From positions 1 to 64,000 of the forward strand of contig JAFXZT010000147.1 in assembly GCA_017541145.1 (NCBI GenBank): DNA of 64,000 bases, read 5' to 3'. Both the position numbers and the translations under genes were made by a program. Position 1 is the stretch's first letter; each line of letters starts with the position of its first letter. This document shows, piece after piece, positions 34,587 to 43,079 of this stretch. The notes under the pieces were generated by a model. That model had not been told where the DNA came from and did not search any database. It saw nothing but the letters and a program-made list of their open reading frames with translations. This DNA is from Bacteroidales bacterium. Lineage in GTDB: Bacteria > Bacteroidota > Bacteroidia > Bacteroidales > UBA3824.

Positions 34587-36359
34587 ATGAAAAAAACAAA
34601 ACTTTTTACTGCTTTGGTGTCAGCAGGTTTGTTGACCGGAGCTGCGGGATTTACCTCATGTGACGAAGAGACTTTGTCAAATGTTTTGAACGCAGTTCTT
34701 TTTGGTGATAATGAGTATTCAACAAATTCCGGTGACAATTATTTCGGATGGTTTGCTCAGGACGAGGATACAGAACATCAGGCTCAGGATATTTTGTTGT
34801 CTACAAAACAGACTTCCGACAAACTTTCTTCAAATAATTTGCCTCGCAAAGTGGATTTAACCGATTATCTTCCGCCAATCGGAAATCAGGGTCAATATGG
34901 TACTTGCGTGGCGTGGGCTACTGCGTACAACTGTCGTTCTTTCTTGTATGCAAAACAAAAAGGATTAACAAAAAGTAATTTGAAAAATACTTCAAATCAG
35001 TTCAGTCCTAAAGATTTGTTTTGGTCAATTGAAAACAGTTACAAAGGCGACGGCTGCAACGGAACCAACTTTGAATACGCTTTTGACGTTATGATTTCCC
35101 GCGGTGTTGCAACTCTTAGCGATGTACCGTACACAAATCTTGGTAATTGCAGTTACAACCGTTCTGCGGGTTCAAGTACTGCCGGAAATTACAAAATCAA
35201 ATCATTCCGTCAAATCAAAGTTGACAAACAGACAATCAAAGAGTATCTTGCTAACGGTCAGTTAGTTGTATTTGGTGCTCAACTTGGTGACGAATTTATG
35301 AACGCCAATTCATCGTCAGTGCTTTACGATCAGACATACGGTTATACTGGTATGCACGCTTACCATGCGATGGTGCTCAGCGGTTACGACGATGACAAAG
35401 GTTCAAACGGAGCATTTCGTGTAGTTAACTCTTGGGGTTCAAATTGGGGTGATGACGGATATATTTGGGTTGACGAAAACTTTTTTGTCGGCGGCAAATT
35501 TGCTTATTGTGCTTACGTTGCTTACAATATCAATGATACAGAAATCGACGACGAAACCAATACCGTTGTTGACGACAACAAAAATTCAGGTAATGATGTG
35601 ATTGCATATTCACTTACCGATGATGAACTTTCATATTCAGAACATGCTCATGAAACAGGCTGGCGTGAAGCTACTTACAATGTTTACAATGCAGGAACAA
35701 ATACAATTAAGAGTTCATCAGATTGGGCAATTTGTTTGTTGTATTACAATGCTTACAATGCAAATGATTATGGTATAATACTTTTAGATTATTATACTGA
35801 TAATTTGGGTAATAAAAATCAGTACAATCCTAACTGGACAGAAGAAGATGATCCTAAACCGTTGGATTATCTTGGTGTTGCCGCACAAGGTTATTCTTGG
35901 AACAATTATGATATTCCGAGCGGTTACAGTGTAGCACAAGTTATAAACAATGACGAAAAAGAATTTGTTTGGGGGTACAAAATGCCGCCTCTTACCGGTG
36001 ATTATTACCTTGTACTTTTTGCTGATGCGTTTAACGGTATTGAAGAATCTTGCGAGGACAACAATTATTGCTATTGGGGTAATTCAGACGGAAGCCCAAT
36101 TCATTATGTTAAAGGTGTTCCGACAAATATTTCTAAATCCGCAAAAATCAGTAAATCAGACGTTATGCCAAAGCAAAACGGCAAAGGAACATTCCAATCT
36201 GTTGTATTGCCGGGCAATCTCAATGCATATTCTACCGACGAAATTTCTGCTTTGATTCGTGCTAACAAAAAATCAGGCGAACTTTCTAAAAAGGCAGCTG
36301 CTTGGAAAGCCGGTGTAGCTAACGGTGAAATTTGCGTATTACCAAAGAAAACTCGTTAA
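34587..36359 (+). CDS. Papain-like (C1 family) cysteine peptidase, lipoprotein
   Basis: 590 aa. A lipoprotein signal ends in GFTSC (Cys25). The C1A domain spans about 88-315: oxyanion Q101 and nucleophile C107 in GNQGQYGTCVAWATAYN, H260 in MHAYHAMVLSGYDD and N281 in VVNSWGSNWGDDGYIWV, with the usual spacing. No propeptide inhibitor domain is visible, only a 60-residue acidic linker. The C-terminal part (about 345-520) looks like an extracellular beta-sandwich (CARDB-like), and the last 70 residues are basic. It probably degrades protein at the cell surface; Bacteroidota papain relatives include secreted virulence or nutrient proteases, but a specific role is not deducible. Confidence 0.9.
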   Translation: MKKTKLFTALVSAGLLTGAAGFTSCDEETLSNVLNAVLFGDNEYSTNSGDNYFGWFAQDEDTEHQAQDILLSTKQTSDKLSSNNLPRKVDLTDYLPPIGNQGQYGTCVAWATAYNCRSFLYAKQKGLTKSNLKNTSNQFSPKDLFWSIENSYKGDGCNGTNFEYAFDVMISRGVATLSDVPYTNLGNCSYNRSAGSSTAGNYKIKSFRQIKVDKQTIKEYLANGQLVVFGAQLGDEFMNANSSSVLYDQTYGYTGMHAYHAMVLSGYDDDKGSNGAFRVVNSWGSNWGDDGYIWVDENFFVGGKFAYCAYVAYNINDTEIDDETNTVVDDNKNSGNDVIAYSLTDDELSYSEHAHETGWREATYNVYNAGTNTIKSSSDWAICLLYYNAYNANDYGIILLDYYTDNLGNKNQYNPNWTEEDDPKPLDYLGVAAQGYSWNNYDIPSGYSVAQVINNDEKEFVWGYKMPPLTGDYYLVLFADAFNGIEESCEDNNYCYWGNSDGSPIHYVKGVPTNISKSAKISKSDVMPKQNGKGTFQSVVLPGNLNAYSTDEISALIRANKKSGELSKKAAAWKAGVANGEICVLPKKTR

Positions 36360-36379
36360 TCACTTAAAACTATTTATAT

Positions 36380-36622
36380 ATGAAAAGGAAACATTTGATT
36401 TTTGGACTTTTGTTGATTTTTTCTGTTATGATTGTTTTGCCGTCTTGTGATATCCTTTTGGGTACTACCACAACTACCAACAACAATACCAACAGAAATA
36501 CAACCAACACTACAACTAACACCAACGGAGGAAATTCTTCTTCAACTTCTGTCGGTAAAAAGACCACAACCGGAAGTAGCAGCAGTAGCTCATCTACTTC
36601 AGTAGGCAAGAAAACACATTAA
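36380..36622 (+). CDS. Small Thr/Asn/Ser-rich lipoprotein (80 aa)
   Basis: A strong lipoprotein signal ends in VLPSC (Cys24). The mature 56 residues are low-complexity: a Thr/Asn tract (TTTTTNNNTNRNTTNTTTNT), then two copies of SSSTSVGKKT separated by TTGSSSS. Such tails resemble spacer or surface-stalk sequences. The ATG lies 20 bp after the protease stop and a good terminator follows, so it is the last gene of that operon. No known family; the conserved lipobox and the in-frame repeat support it being real. Confidence 0.7.
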   Translation: MKRKHLIFGLLLIFSVMIVLPSCDILLGTTTTTNNNTNRNTTNTTTNTNGGNSSSTSVGKKTTTGSSSSSSSTSVGKKTH

Positions 36623-36640
36623 AAAAAAATTCAATAAAAA

Positions 36641-36673
36641 AGTCCGGTAGAAAAATCTGCCGGACTTTTTTTG
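36641..36673. terminator. Terminator between the small lipoprotein gene and rsmD
   Basis: AGTCCGGTAG (36641-36650) pairs with CTGCCGGACT (36657-36666) with one T-G pair. A and T runs flank it, so it serves both converging transcripts. Confidence 0.85.
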
Positions 36674-36678
36674 TGTGA

Positions 36679-37218
36679 TTATTTCTGGTAAAAACTGAAA
36701 TTTACTTTACCATAATGTCTTTGGTCTTTGATATGAGTAAAATCAGTAAAATGAGTTTTTGCACTATGTTCCATTACCAACAATGTATTGCTTGTAACGC
36801 CCGGATTGTTCATAATCAGTTCCGGAATTCTTTCAACGCCTTCCATATCGTAAGGCGGGTCGGCAAAAATTAGGTCAAAATTCAGCGGATTGTTTTCGAT
36901 AAACTTAAACGCATCGGTATTTATTACCCTTGCCGGCGATTTGTCCGGAAACATCGATTTGAAACTCTTGTTGATAAATTCGCAATATTTCCTGTTGATA
37001 TCCACGCAAATAATATCTTTGCATCCTCTTGACGCCATTTCGTAGCTGATACCGCCGGTGCCTGAAAACAAATCCAAAAATCTAACTTGCTCAAAATCAA
37101 TAGTATTGTTGAGAATATTGAACAACGATTCCTTCGCCATATCGGTTGTAGGTCTGTCCGAGAAAAACGACGGCAGATTTATTTGTCTGCTTCTGAAAAG
37201 TCCTGTTATAATACGCAT
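36679..37218 (-). CDS. rsmD: 16S rRNA (guanine(966)-N2)-methyltransferase
   Basis: 179 aa. It methylates G966 of 16S rRNA using S-adenosylmethionine. MRIITGLFRSRQI and RPTTDMAKESLFNIL are the typical N-terminus; the SAM site is FLDLFSGTGGISYE (about 48-61) and the catalytic motif is FADPPYDM (about 115-122). Its ATG overlaps the 3' end of the DUF3822 gene by 13 nt, so the two are translationally linked, an arrangement common in Bacteroidota. Confidence 0.95.
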   Translation of the reverse strand: MRIITGLFRSRQINLPSFFSDRPTTDMAKESLFNILNNTIDFEQVRFLDLFSGTGGISYEMASRGCKDIICVDINRKYCEFINKSFKSMFPDKSPARVINTDAFKFIENNPLNFDLIFADPPYDMEGVERIPELIMNNPGVTSNTLLVMEHSAKTHFTDFTHIKDQRHYGKVNFSFYQK

Positions 37219-38045
37219 GGCAATATCATCATATTGTGGAAAGTATGTTCAGGAATCTCGTTTGAGAACGAATATTCATAATTGCTGTTCAATGAATTGA
37301 ATGTAACATTCGGTAAATACTTGTACAACAATTGATAAATCTCAGATTCTGCATCTTGGTATCCTGTAAGTTTTACAGCAGTTTTTTTATCAAGTTTCAA
37401 CTTTGTGATAATTGATTGTATGCAGTACAAAACGTCGGTTGCGCTTTGGTAAGCGAAAGTATTGTACAACAATATTTTACCGCCTTGCGAAACAGCAATA
37501 TCCATAAAATCGTAATAGAAATTTACAGAAATTGTAGGTTCTTCGCTGCCGTTTTTTATAATATTTTCTATAAACGGAGTACCCTCGTGATAGAAATTTA
37601 TTTCAGGGAAAGTGTTGACCATCAATGTAGTAAGGTATGACGGAATAACAAACACATCGCACGAAGATATAGATTTCAGTTTATTGAATTGAATTTCTTC
37701 CTTGTCGGAGATTGGAAAATTAGCCGAAGTAAGATCTTTGAGTTTTGTTTTGTCGAAAATCGCGTTAGGTACAATAATAGATTTTCTTGTGACGAAAATC
37801 ATGTCAACGGATTTGTAGGTTTTTCCCATAAACGGGTCATTAGTAAGATTTTGCTTGATTTTGTCATAAAGATTCTCGTCGCTAAGCTCCATTCCGTATC
37901 CGATATGTTTGATAGCAAGATACTCTTTGGCGTAAGTATCGAGAATGCAATATGTATAACCGCGCTGACTGATCTGTATTGACAGATTGTAAGTGCTTGT
38001 CTTGTTGATATTACAAGAATCGGTTTTTGCAAATATATCTTTCAT
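37206..38045 (-). CDS. DUF3822 family protein
   Basis: 279 aa. It matches the Bacteroidota-specific DUF3822 family by length, context (directly upstream of rsmD, overlapping by 13 nt) and sequence pattern (LSIQISQRGYTYCILDTYAKEY at the start, an ASKHA-like arrangement with VNFYYDFMDIAVSQGGKILLYNTFAY in the second half). The function is unknown; the fold suggests an inactive actin/hexokinase-type protein. A near-consensus -7 box, TAATTTAG, lies on the minus strand at 38085-38092. Confidence 0.82.
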   Translation of the reverse strand: MKDIFAKTDSCNINKTSTYNLSIQISQRGYTYCILDTYAKEYLAIKHIGYGMELSDENLYDKIKQNLTNDPFMGKTYKSVDMIFVTRKSIIVPNAIFDKTKLKDLTSANFPISDKEEIQFNKLKSISSCDVFVIPSYLTTLMVNTFPEINFYHEGTPFIENIIKNGSEEPTISVNFYYDFMDIAVSQGGKILLYNTFAYQSATDVLYCIQSIITKLKLDKKTAVKLTGYQDAESEIYQLLYKYLPNVTFNSLNSNYEYSFSNEIPEHTFHNMMILPCVL

Positions 38046-38096
38046 TGTACTTGATTTTAGCTGAATATTAAACTTTTTACGGCACTAAATTACAAC

Positions 38097-38124
38097 AAAA
38101 AAGGGAAAACTCGAAAGTTTTCCC
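38097..38124 (-). terminator. Terminator of the 38152 gene
   Basis: GGGAAAACT (38103-38111) pairs with AGTTTTCCC (38116-38124). On the minus strand six Ts follow (complement of 38097-38102). Confidence 0.8.
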
Positions 38125-38151
38125 CTGATTTTTTTATTTTTTCTAAAAAAA

Positions 38152-38793
38152 TTATTCCCAGTTGCCGGCATTGTTGTTGTATTCTGTAAGTGAACCAACT
38201 TTTAAGCCAGGATATCTGCCGAGGGTTTCTGCTTCATCAATTTTGTTGATAATTTCCTGTCTGTCAAGACCTTGCAAATATACTTCATAAGGGGTTTTGC
38301 ATTCAAATACCGGAATTGTTACACCGGAACCTGTCAAAAGTGAATCAACTGCACCAAGTTCAAATTTTACATTGTTTGACTTTGGTACGTATGCCAATGA
38401 ATCCAATGTGTATTTGTTTGCACACAATGAATCATAGCAACTTACTTCCAAGGTATCACGTTTTACAATACCTGCTTCAATAGCTTTTTCTTCTGCAAGT
38501 TTACGTGGGTATTTGTTGTAGAAACTGTCAGGAATGTTACCAATTGCTTTTACAATTTTGATTTTACCGTTTTTGATAAAATCAATCAATGTATCAAAAT
38601 TTCCTGCATAGTGACCGCGTTGACTTTTGAATGCTACTTGTGCATTTCTGATGTCTTTCAATTTTTGAACAGTCAATTCTTTGCGCCAATCTGCGCTCTT
38701 ATTAAAACGGATAGGTTCCATTATGCTATCCCACAGCATATAACCTAAGAATAGGATTAATGCAAATAATACTAACTCAATTATTTTTTTCAT
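38152..38793 (-). CDS. Conserved membrane-anchored protein, pseudopilin-like N-terminus
   Basis: 213 aa, no assigned function. A single membrane segment (5-24) is followed by a periplasmic region with LKDIRNAQVAFKSQRGHYAG and NFDTLIDFIKNGKIKIVKAIG. The pattern of a long amphipathic helix, a short GxY turn and a FDxLxxF helix recalls type IV pilin-like proteins, but no prepilin cleavage motif (G followed by FxxxE) is present. Repeated Asp/Tyr/Ser-containing segments near 100-160 suggest a compact C-terminal domain. It has its own promoter (38830-38863) and terminator. Confidence 0.75.
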   Translation of the reverse strand: MKKIIELVLFALILFLGYMLWDSIMEPIRFNKSADWRKELTVQKLKDIRNAQVAFKSQRGHYAGNFDTLIDFIKNGKIKIVKAIGNIPDSFYNKYPRKLAEEKAIEAGIVKRDTLEVSCYDSLCANKYTLDSLAYVPKSNNVKFELGAVDSLLTGSGVTIPVFECKTPYEVYLQGLDRQEIINKIDEAETLGRYPGLKVGSLTEYNNNAGNWE

Positions 38794-38829
38794 TGTTGAA
38801 AATGTTTATTTTTTAATTTTTTTATGTGG

Positions 38830-38863
38830 CAAATTTAAGAAAAAAATTTAATAACAATTCAAA
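38830..38863 (-). promoter_or_regulatory. Promoter of the 38152-38793 gene
   Basis: Minus strand TTTG (38863-38860), 22 bp, TAAATTTG (38837-38830); 37 bp before the ATG. Confidence 0.65.
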
Positions 38864-38966
38864 AATATTTAATATTTTATTAAAAATAATTTTTGCCAAA
38901 AGAACTTTTTTATTTTGAAAAATTGGTAATTTAGCAGTTTGTTGTATCAGGCTTTTATTATTAAAA

Positions 38967-40385
38967 ATGAAATTAGATTTTCTCAAAAGTATTTTTCTCG
39001 ATAATTTTGGATTCAAACCCACTGAAGATCAGGACAAAGCGATGGATTCGTTGTGCCGGTTTGTGTTGGAATCGCAAGAAGACAGTATTTTTTTGCTTTG
39101 CGGATATGCCGGTACGGGTAAAACAAGTTTGATGTCGGCTTTTGTGAAAACGCTCAATGATTTTCAAGTTAAAACCAAACTTATGGCGCCTACAGGTCGC
39201 GCTGCCAAGGTGTTTTCGCAGTTCGCTAAGAGCAAAGCTTTTACTATCCACAAGTCGATTTATATCCAACAATCGGGTATTGACGGAAAATTTCTTGTTA
39301 ACAGAAATCTTTGTTCCGACACCTTTTTTATAGTAGACGAAGCCTCGATGATAGCTCAGGGCGGCGGCGAGCTTAGCGCATTTGGTACGGGCAGACTTTT
39401 GGACGATCTTATTTCATACGTTTTTTCCGGTCACAATTGCAGACTTATATTAATAGGTGATACAGCGCAGTTGCCGCCGGTGGGAAGTCCGCTTTCGCCG
39501 GCGTTGGACAAAGGTGAGTTGGAATGTTACGGCAAAACGGTTTACAATGCGTTGTTGTCCAATGTAGTACGTCAGGCATCGGAATCCGGCATATTATATA
39601 ATGCTACAAGTCTGAGAAATCAGATTGACCGCGTATTGCCCGGCGAACTTGTAAAACCGCATCTTACTGTAACAAATTTTGATGATATTCAACGAATTAC
39701 AGGTGCCGGATTATTGGAAAAACTTGAAAATTCTTACAGCAAATCGGGCGTGTTGGAAACTTTGGTTGTAACTCGTAGCAACAAAAACGCTAATATTTAT
39801 AACAACGGTATCCGCAGCCGAATTTTCTGGCGTGAAGAAGAAATTACCAAAGGCGATATGATTATGGTGGTGAAAAATAATTATTTTTACGCCAAAGATA
39901 TTGAAAATCTGGATTTTATAGCAAACGGTGATATAGCAGAAGTTGTAAGAGTTGGGCGGGAGCAGTCGCTTTACGGGTTTCACTTTATAAATGTAGACCT
40001 GAAATTTCACGATTACGACGGTCTGGAAATCTCGGCAAAAATCATAAAAGAATCAATTCAAAGCGAAGGTCCGTCGCTTACTGAAAAAGAAAATCAAGCT
40101 CTGTTTCAGGCAGTTATCGAAGATTATCAAGGCATGTCAAAAAAAGAGATGTACAAAGAATTGCGACAAAACGAATTTTTCAATGCCTTGCAAGTGAAAT
40201 TTGCTTACGCCGTTACATGTCACAAATCTCAGGGCGGACAGTGGAAAGAAGTTTATGTTGACCAAGGATATATTACCGAAGAAATGCTCGACCGAGAGTA
40301 TTTACGGTGGTTATATACGGCTTTAACCCGTTCTACGGACAAAATTTACCTTGTAAACTTCAAACCGGAATTCTTTGAAAATTAA
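38967..40385 (+). CDS. RecD-like superfamily 1B DNA helicase
   Basis: 472 aa. Helicase motifs in order: Walker A GYAGTGKTS (46-54), motif Ia LMAPTGRAAKVF, Walker B FIVDEASMI, motif III LILIGDTAQLPPVGSP, motif V AYAVTCHKSQGGQWKEVYVD and motif VI WLYTALTRSTDKIYLVNF. This fits the RecD2/AAA_30-UvrD_C_2 group. It is short, lacking the long N-terminal domain of RecD2, as in many Bacteroidota stand-alone helicases. It probably acts in DNA repair or recombination; no RecB or RecC is nearby. The promoter is weak (TAATTTAG at 38927-38934). Confidence 0.92.
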   Translation: MKLDFLKSIFLDNFGFKPTEDQDKAMDSLCRFVLESQEDSIFLLCGYAGTGKTSLMSAFVKTLNDFQVKTKLMAPTGRAAKVFSQFAKSKAFTIHKSIYIQQSGIDGKFLVNRNLCSDTFFIVDEASMIAQGGGELSAFGTGRLLDDLISYVFSGHNCRLILIGDTAQLPPVGSPLSPALDKGELECYGKTVYNALLSNVVRQASESGILYNATSLRNQIDRVLPGELVKPHLTVTNFDDIQRITGAGLLEKLENSYSKSGVLETLVVTRSNKNANIYNNGIRSRIFWREEEITKGDMIMVVKNNYFYAKDIENLDFIANGDIAEVVRVGREQSLYGFHFINVDLKFHDYDGLEISAKIIKESIQSEGPSLTEKENQALFQAVIEDYQGMSKKEMYKELRQNEFFNALQVKFAYAVTCHKSQGGQWKEVYVDQGYITEEMLDREYLRWLYTALTRSTDKIYLVNFKPEFFEN

Positions 40386-40433
40386 AGCATTGAAAAAAAC
40401 TTTGAAAAATATTGCAAAAAAACTCGAAAAAAA

Positions 40434-40465
40434 TTTGGTGGTTATAAAAAAACACCATAATTTTG
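40434..40465 (+). promoter_or_regulatory. Promoter of tRNA-Arg(TCT)
   Basis: TTTG at 40434-40437, 20 bp, TAATTTTG at 40458-40465. The tRNA begins 24 nt downstream of the -7 box. Confidence 0.8.
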
Positions 40466-40488
40466 TATCCGTAAAATAAAAACAACGA

Positions 40489-40562
40489 GGTCCGGTAGCT
40501 CAGCTGGATAGAGCAACAGCCTTCTAAGCTGTGGGTCGTGCGTTCGAATCGCACCCGGATCA
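40489..40562 (+). tRNA. tRNA-Arg (anticodon TCT)
   Basis: 74 nt. Acceptor GGTCCGG/CCGGATC (one G-T pair), D arm GCTC/GAGC, anticodon loop CTTCTAA with TCT, T arm GTGCG TTCGAAT CGCAC, discriminator A. No CCA is encoded. It reads AGA and probably AGG codons together with the CCT isoacceptor at 11050. Confidence 0.96.
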
Positions 40563-40575
40563 CGAAAATGTTTTC

Positions 40576-40612
40576 AAGTCTCTTGTTTTAATCGGCAAGA
40601 GACTTTTTTTTA
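40576..40612 (+). terminator. Terminator after tRNA-Arg(TCT)
   Basis: AAGTCTCTTG (40576-40585) pairs with CAAGAGACTT (40596-40605), followed by seven Ts. Confidence 0.88.
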
Positions 40613-40743
40613 TCCGTAAGTTTCCTTTTTTTTAACATCAAAATTCTTACTTTTTTATTTCTATTTCGTTCTAATTGATATGTTGTTACGATTTGTAACA
40701 AAAAAAAAGTTACAAAAATCAAATGTTCATAAAAAAAAAATTC

Positions 40744-40751
40744 TATATTTG
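40744..40751 (+). promoter_or_regulatory. -7 box for the S41 peptidase at 40827
   Basis: TATATTTG, 75 bp before the ATG. Confidence 0.65.
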
Positions 40752-40826
40752 TAATTTGTTAGTTTAATATAACAAACAAAAATTTGATCGCTATATAATA
40801 TTTACCTATAAAACAAAAATGATATC

Positions 40827-42962
40827 ATGTCTATTGATTATCAAGACGATAAAGAAACGAAAAGAAATAAAATAATGAAAGCAATATTAAAAGTTAGTGC
40901 CGTGGTTTTGGCTGTAGCTCTTATAGAAGTTGCGTTTAAACCACTGAAATTCTATTCAGCATCCGAGCGTGAAAAAGTGATTTTTTCATTTGTAGGTCAA
41001 TCTTTACAAACTGCTCATTACGAGAGTATTACATTCGATGATGCGTTTTCATCCAAGATTTTCGACGAGTATATGGAAAAATTGGATTACGGAAAACGTT
41101 ACTTTTTGAAATCAGATATCGAGGAGTTTGAAAAATACAGATATAAAATTGATAATGCCATCAAAACCACTGATTTTGAGTTTTATAATTTGGTGACATC
41201 TGTTATTAAAAAGCGTCAGGATCAGGCAAAATCATATTGGGAAGAGGCTCTTGCCGGTGATTTTGATTTTTCAGTTGATGAATACATCCAAACCGAGCCT
41301 GATTCTCTTCAATATTGCGAAAGTGAGGCGGCTTTGAAAGATTATTGGAGAAAAATTGCAAAACTTGCCGTACTCGAAAGATATTGCGATCTTGTTGATG
41401 CTCAAGATACTGCAATCGCTAAGAAAGATACTTCTTATACCGTAAAATCTCTTGACGAACTCAAAAAAGACGCAATCAACAGTGTGAAAGAGCAAAAACG
41501 TTTTTACAATTTCAAAGACAAAGATTGGTTGTCGTTTTTCTTGAATTCTATTGTTGCAGCTTGCGACCCTCATTCGGAATTTTTCATGCCGGACGACAAA
41601 ACTAATTTTGACATCTCGATGTCAGGCAAGTTTGAAGGCATTGGAGCAACACTTCAGAGCCGCAACGGTCAAACTAAAGTTGTTGATATCATTCCCGGAA
41701 GTGCCAGCTGGCGACAAGGCGAACTCGAAGTCAACGATGTAATTCAAAAAGTTGGTCAGGGTGACAACGAACCGATTGATATTACAAATATGGAATTGGA
41801 CGATGTTGTAAAAATGGTTCGCGGTAAAAAAGGTTCTACTGTAAAACTTACTGTTAAAAAAATAGATGGTACTGTAAAAGTGATTCCAATTGAACGTGAT
41901 GTTGTAGTAATCGAAGAAACTTACGCAAAATCTTCAATTCTTACTTCGCCGGACGGAAAAACCAGAGTCGGATATATTTATTTGCCGAAATTTTATGCTG
42001 ACTTCAATGATAAAAACGGTCGTTTTTGCAGCAAAGATGTTAAAACCGAACTTGAAAAACTCAATCGCGAAAACGTTGACGGTGTGGTACTTGATTTAAG
42101 AAACAATGGCGGCGGCAGTCTTTCTGACGTTGTTGACATGTCGGGATTGTTTATCGAAAAAGGTCCTATCGTTCAGGTAAAAACCAAAGACGGTTTAACA
42201 AGACAACTTTCCGACAAGAGTTCCGAAATCTATTATTCAGGTCCGCTTGTAGTGATGGTAAACAGTTTCAGTGCATCGGCTTCTGAAATTTTGTCTGCCG
42301 CAATGCAAGATTACGACCGTGCAATCATCATGGGTAGCGAATCTTCTTACGGAAAAGGTACAGTACAAAGTATTTACGATTTTGACAATTTCTTACCTAA
42401 TAACAACGATATCAAGCCGTTGGGTGCTATCAAAATCACAATTCAGAAATTCTATCGTATCAATGGCGGTACTACACAGCTTCGTGGTGTAATTCCGGAT
42501 ATTATTGTGCCTGATTCTTATTCATATTTGAAAGTAGGAGAGAAGGAAACACACAATCCGTTGCCTTACGATGAAATTTCCAAGGCTGATTATATGACTT
42601 GGGAACATTCTTACAGAAAGAAAAAAGTGGTGTCAAACTCAAAAGATCGTATCAAAAATAATCCGATTTTCAAACAAATTGACGAAAATGCCAAACGTTT
42701 GAAAGCTCGCAGCGATCAATCTTTGTTTACACTTAATATAGAAAAGTATCGCGATGAGCAGCGTGCTCTCAAGATTGAAGCTGACAAATTCTCTAATATC
42801 GGTAAAGACAAAACCGGTCTCAAGGCTTCATATTTGGCTGCTGACAAAAAATCTGTTGCTAACGATACTGTTAAGGCTCAGAAGTTTACACGTTGGTTCG
42901 GCGATTTGGAAAAAGATATTTACCTTTTGGAAGCTACCAATGTAATCGGAGATATGAAGTAA
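40827..42962 (+). CDS. Tail-specific S41 peptidase (Prc/CtpA-like)
   Basis: 711 aa. A single membrane segment at 17-37 anchors or exports it. An N-terminal helical region (about 45-250) of the Prc type precedes the PDZ domain (about 262-355). The peptidase domain holds S484 (in FSASASEIL), D495 (in MQDYD) and K510 (in SYGKGTVQ), the family dyad plus Asp. There is one residue more between Asp and Lys than in the shorter S41 protein at 149-1774. Prc proteases process periplasmic proteins and trim peptidoglycan enzymes. The start could also be ATG 40875 (MKAILKV), which would give a normal signal peptide. Confidence 0.93.
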   Translation: MSIDYQDDKETKRNKIMKAILKVSAVVLAVALIEVAFKPLKFYSASEREKVIFSFVGQSLQTAHYESITFDDAFSSKIFDEYMEKLDYGKRYFLKSDIEEFEKYRYKIDNAIKTTDFEFYNLVTSVIKKRQDQAKSYWEEALAGDFDFSVDEYIQTEPDSLQYCESEAALKDYWRKIAKLAVLERYCDLVDAQDTAIAKKDTSYTVKSLDELKKDAINSVKEQKRFYNFKDKDWLSFFLNSIVAACDPHSEFFMPDDKTNFDISMSGKFEGIGATLQSRNGQTKVVDIIPGSASWRQGELEVNDVIQKVGQGDNEPIDITNMELDDVVKMVRGKKGSTVKLTVKKIDGTVKVIPIERDVVVIEETYAKSSILTSPDGKTRVGYIYLPKFYADFNDKNGRFCSKDVKTELEKLNRENVDGVVLDLRNNGGGSLSDVVDMSGLFIEKGPIVQVKTKDGLTRQLSDKSSEIYYSGPLVVMVNSFSASASEILSAAMQDYDRAIIMGSESSYGKGTVQSIYDFDNFLPNNNDIKPLGAIKITIQKFYRINGGTTQLRGVIPDIIVPDSYSYLKVGEKETHNPLPYDEISKADYMTWEHSYRKKKVVSNSKDRIKNNPIFKQIDENAKRLKARSDQSLFTLNIEKYRDEQRALKIEADKFSNIGKDKTGLKASYLAADKKSVANDTVKAQKFTRWFGDLEKDIYLLEATNVIGDMK

Positions 42963-43079
42963 CAGAAATTTTAAATTAATTTCATTTAAAGCTATTGATA
43001 CAATGCTATTTTATTCAGACCTTTGTACCGCATTCAAAAGTCGAATAATTTTATAAAATCAACAAACAATCATAATTTT

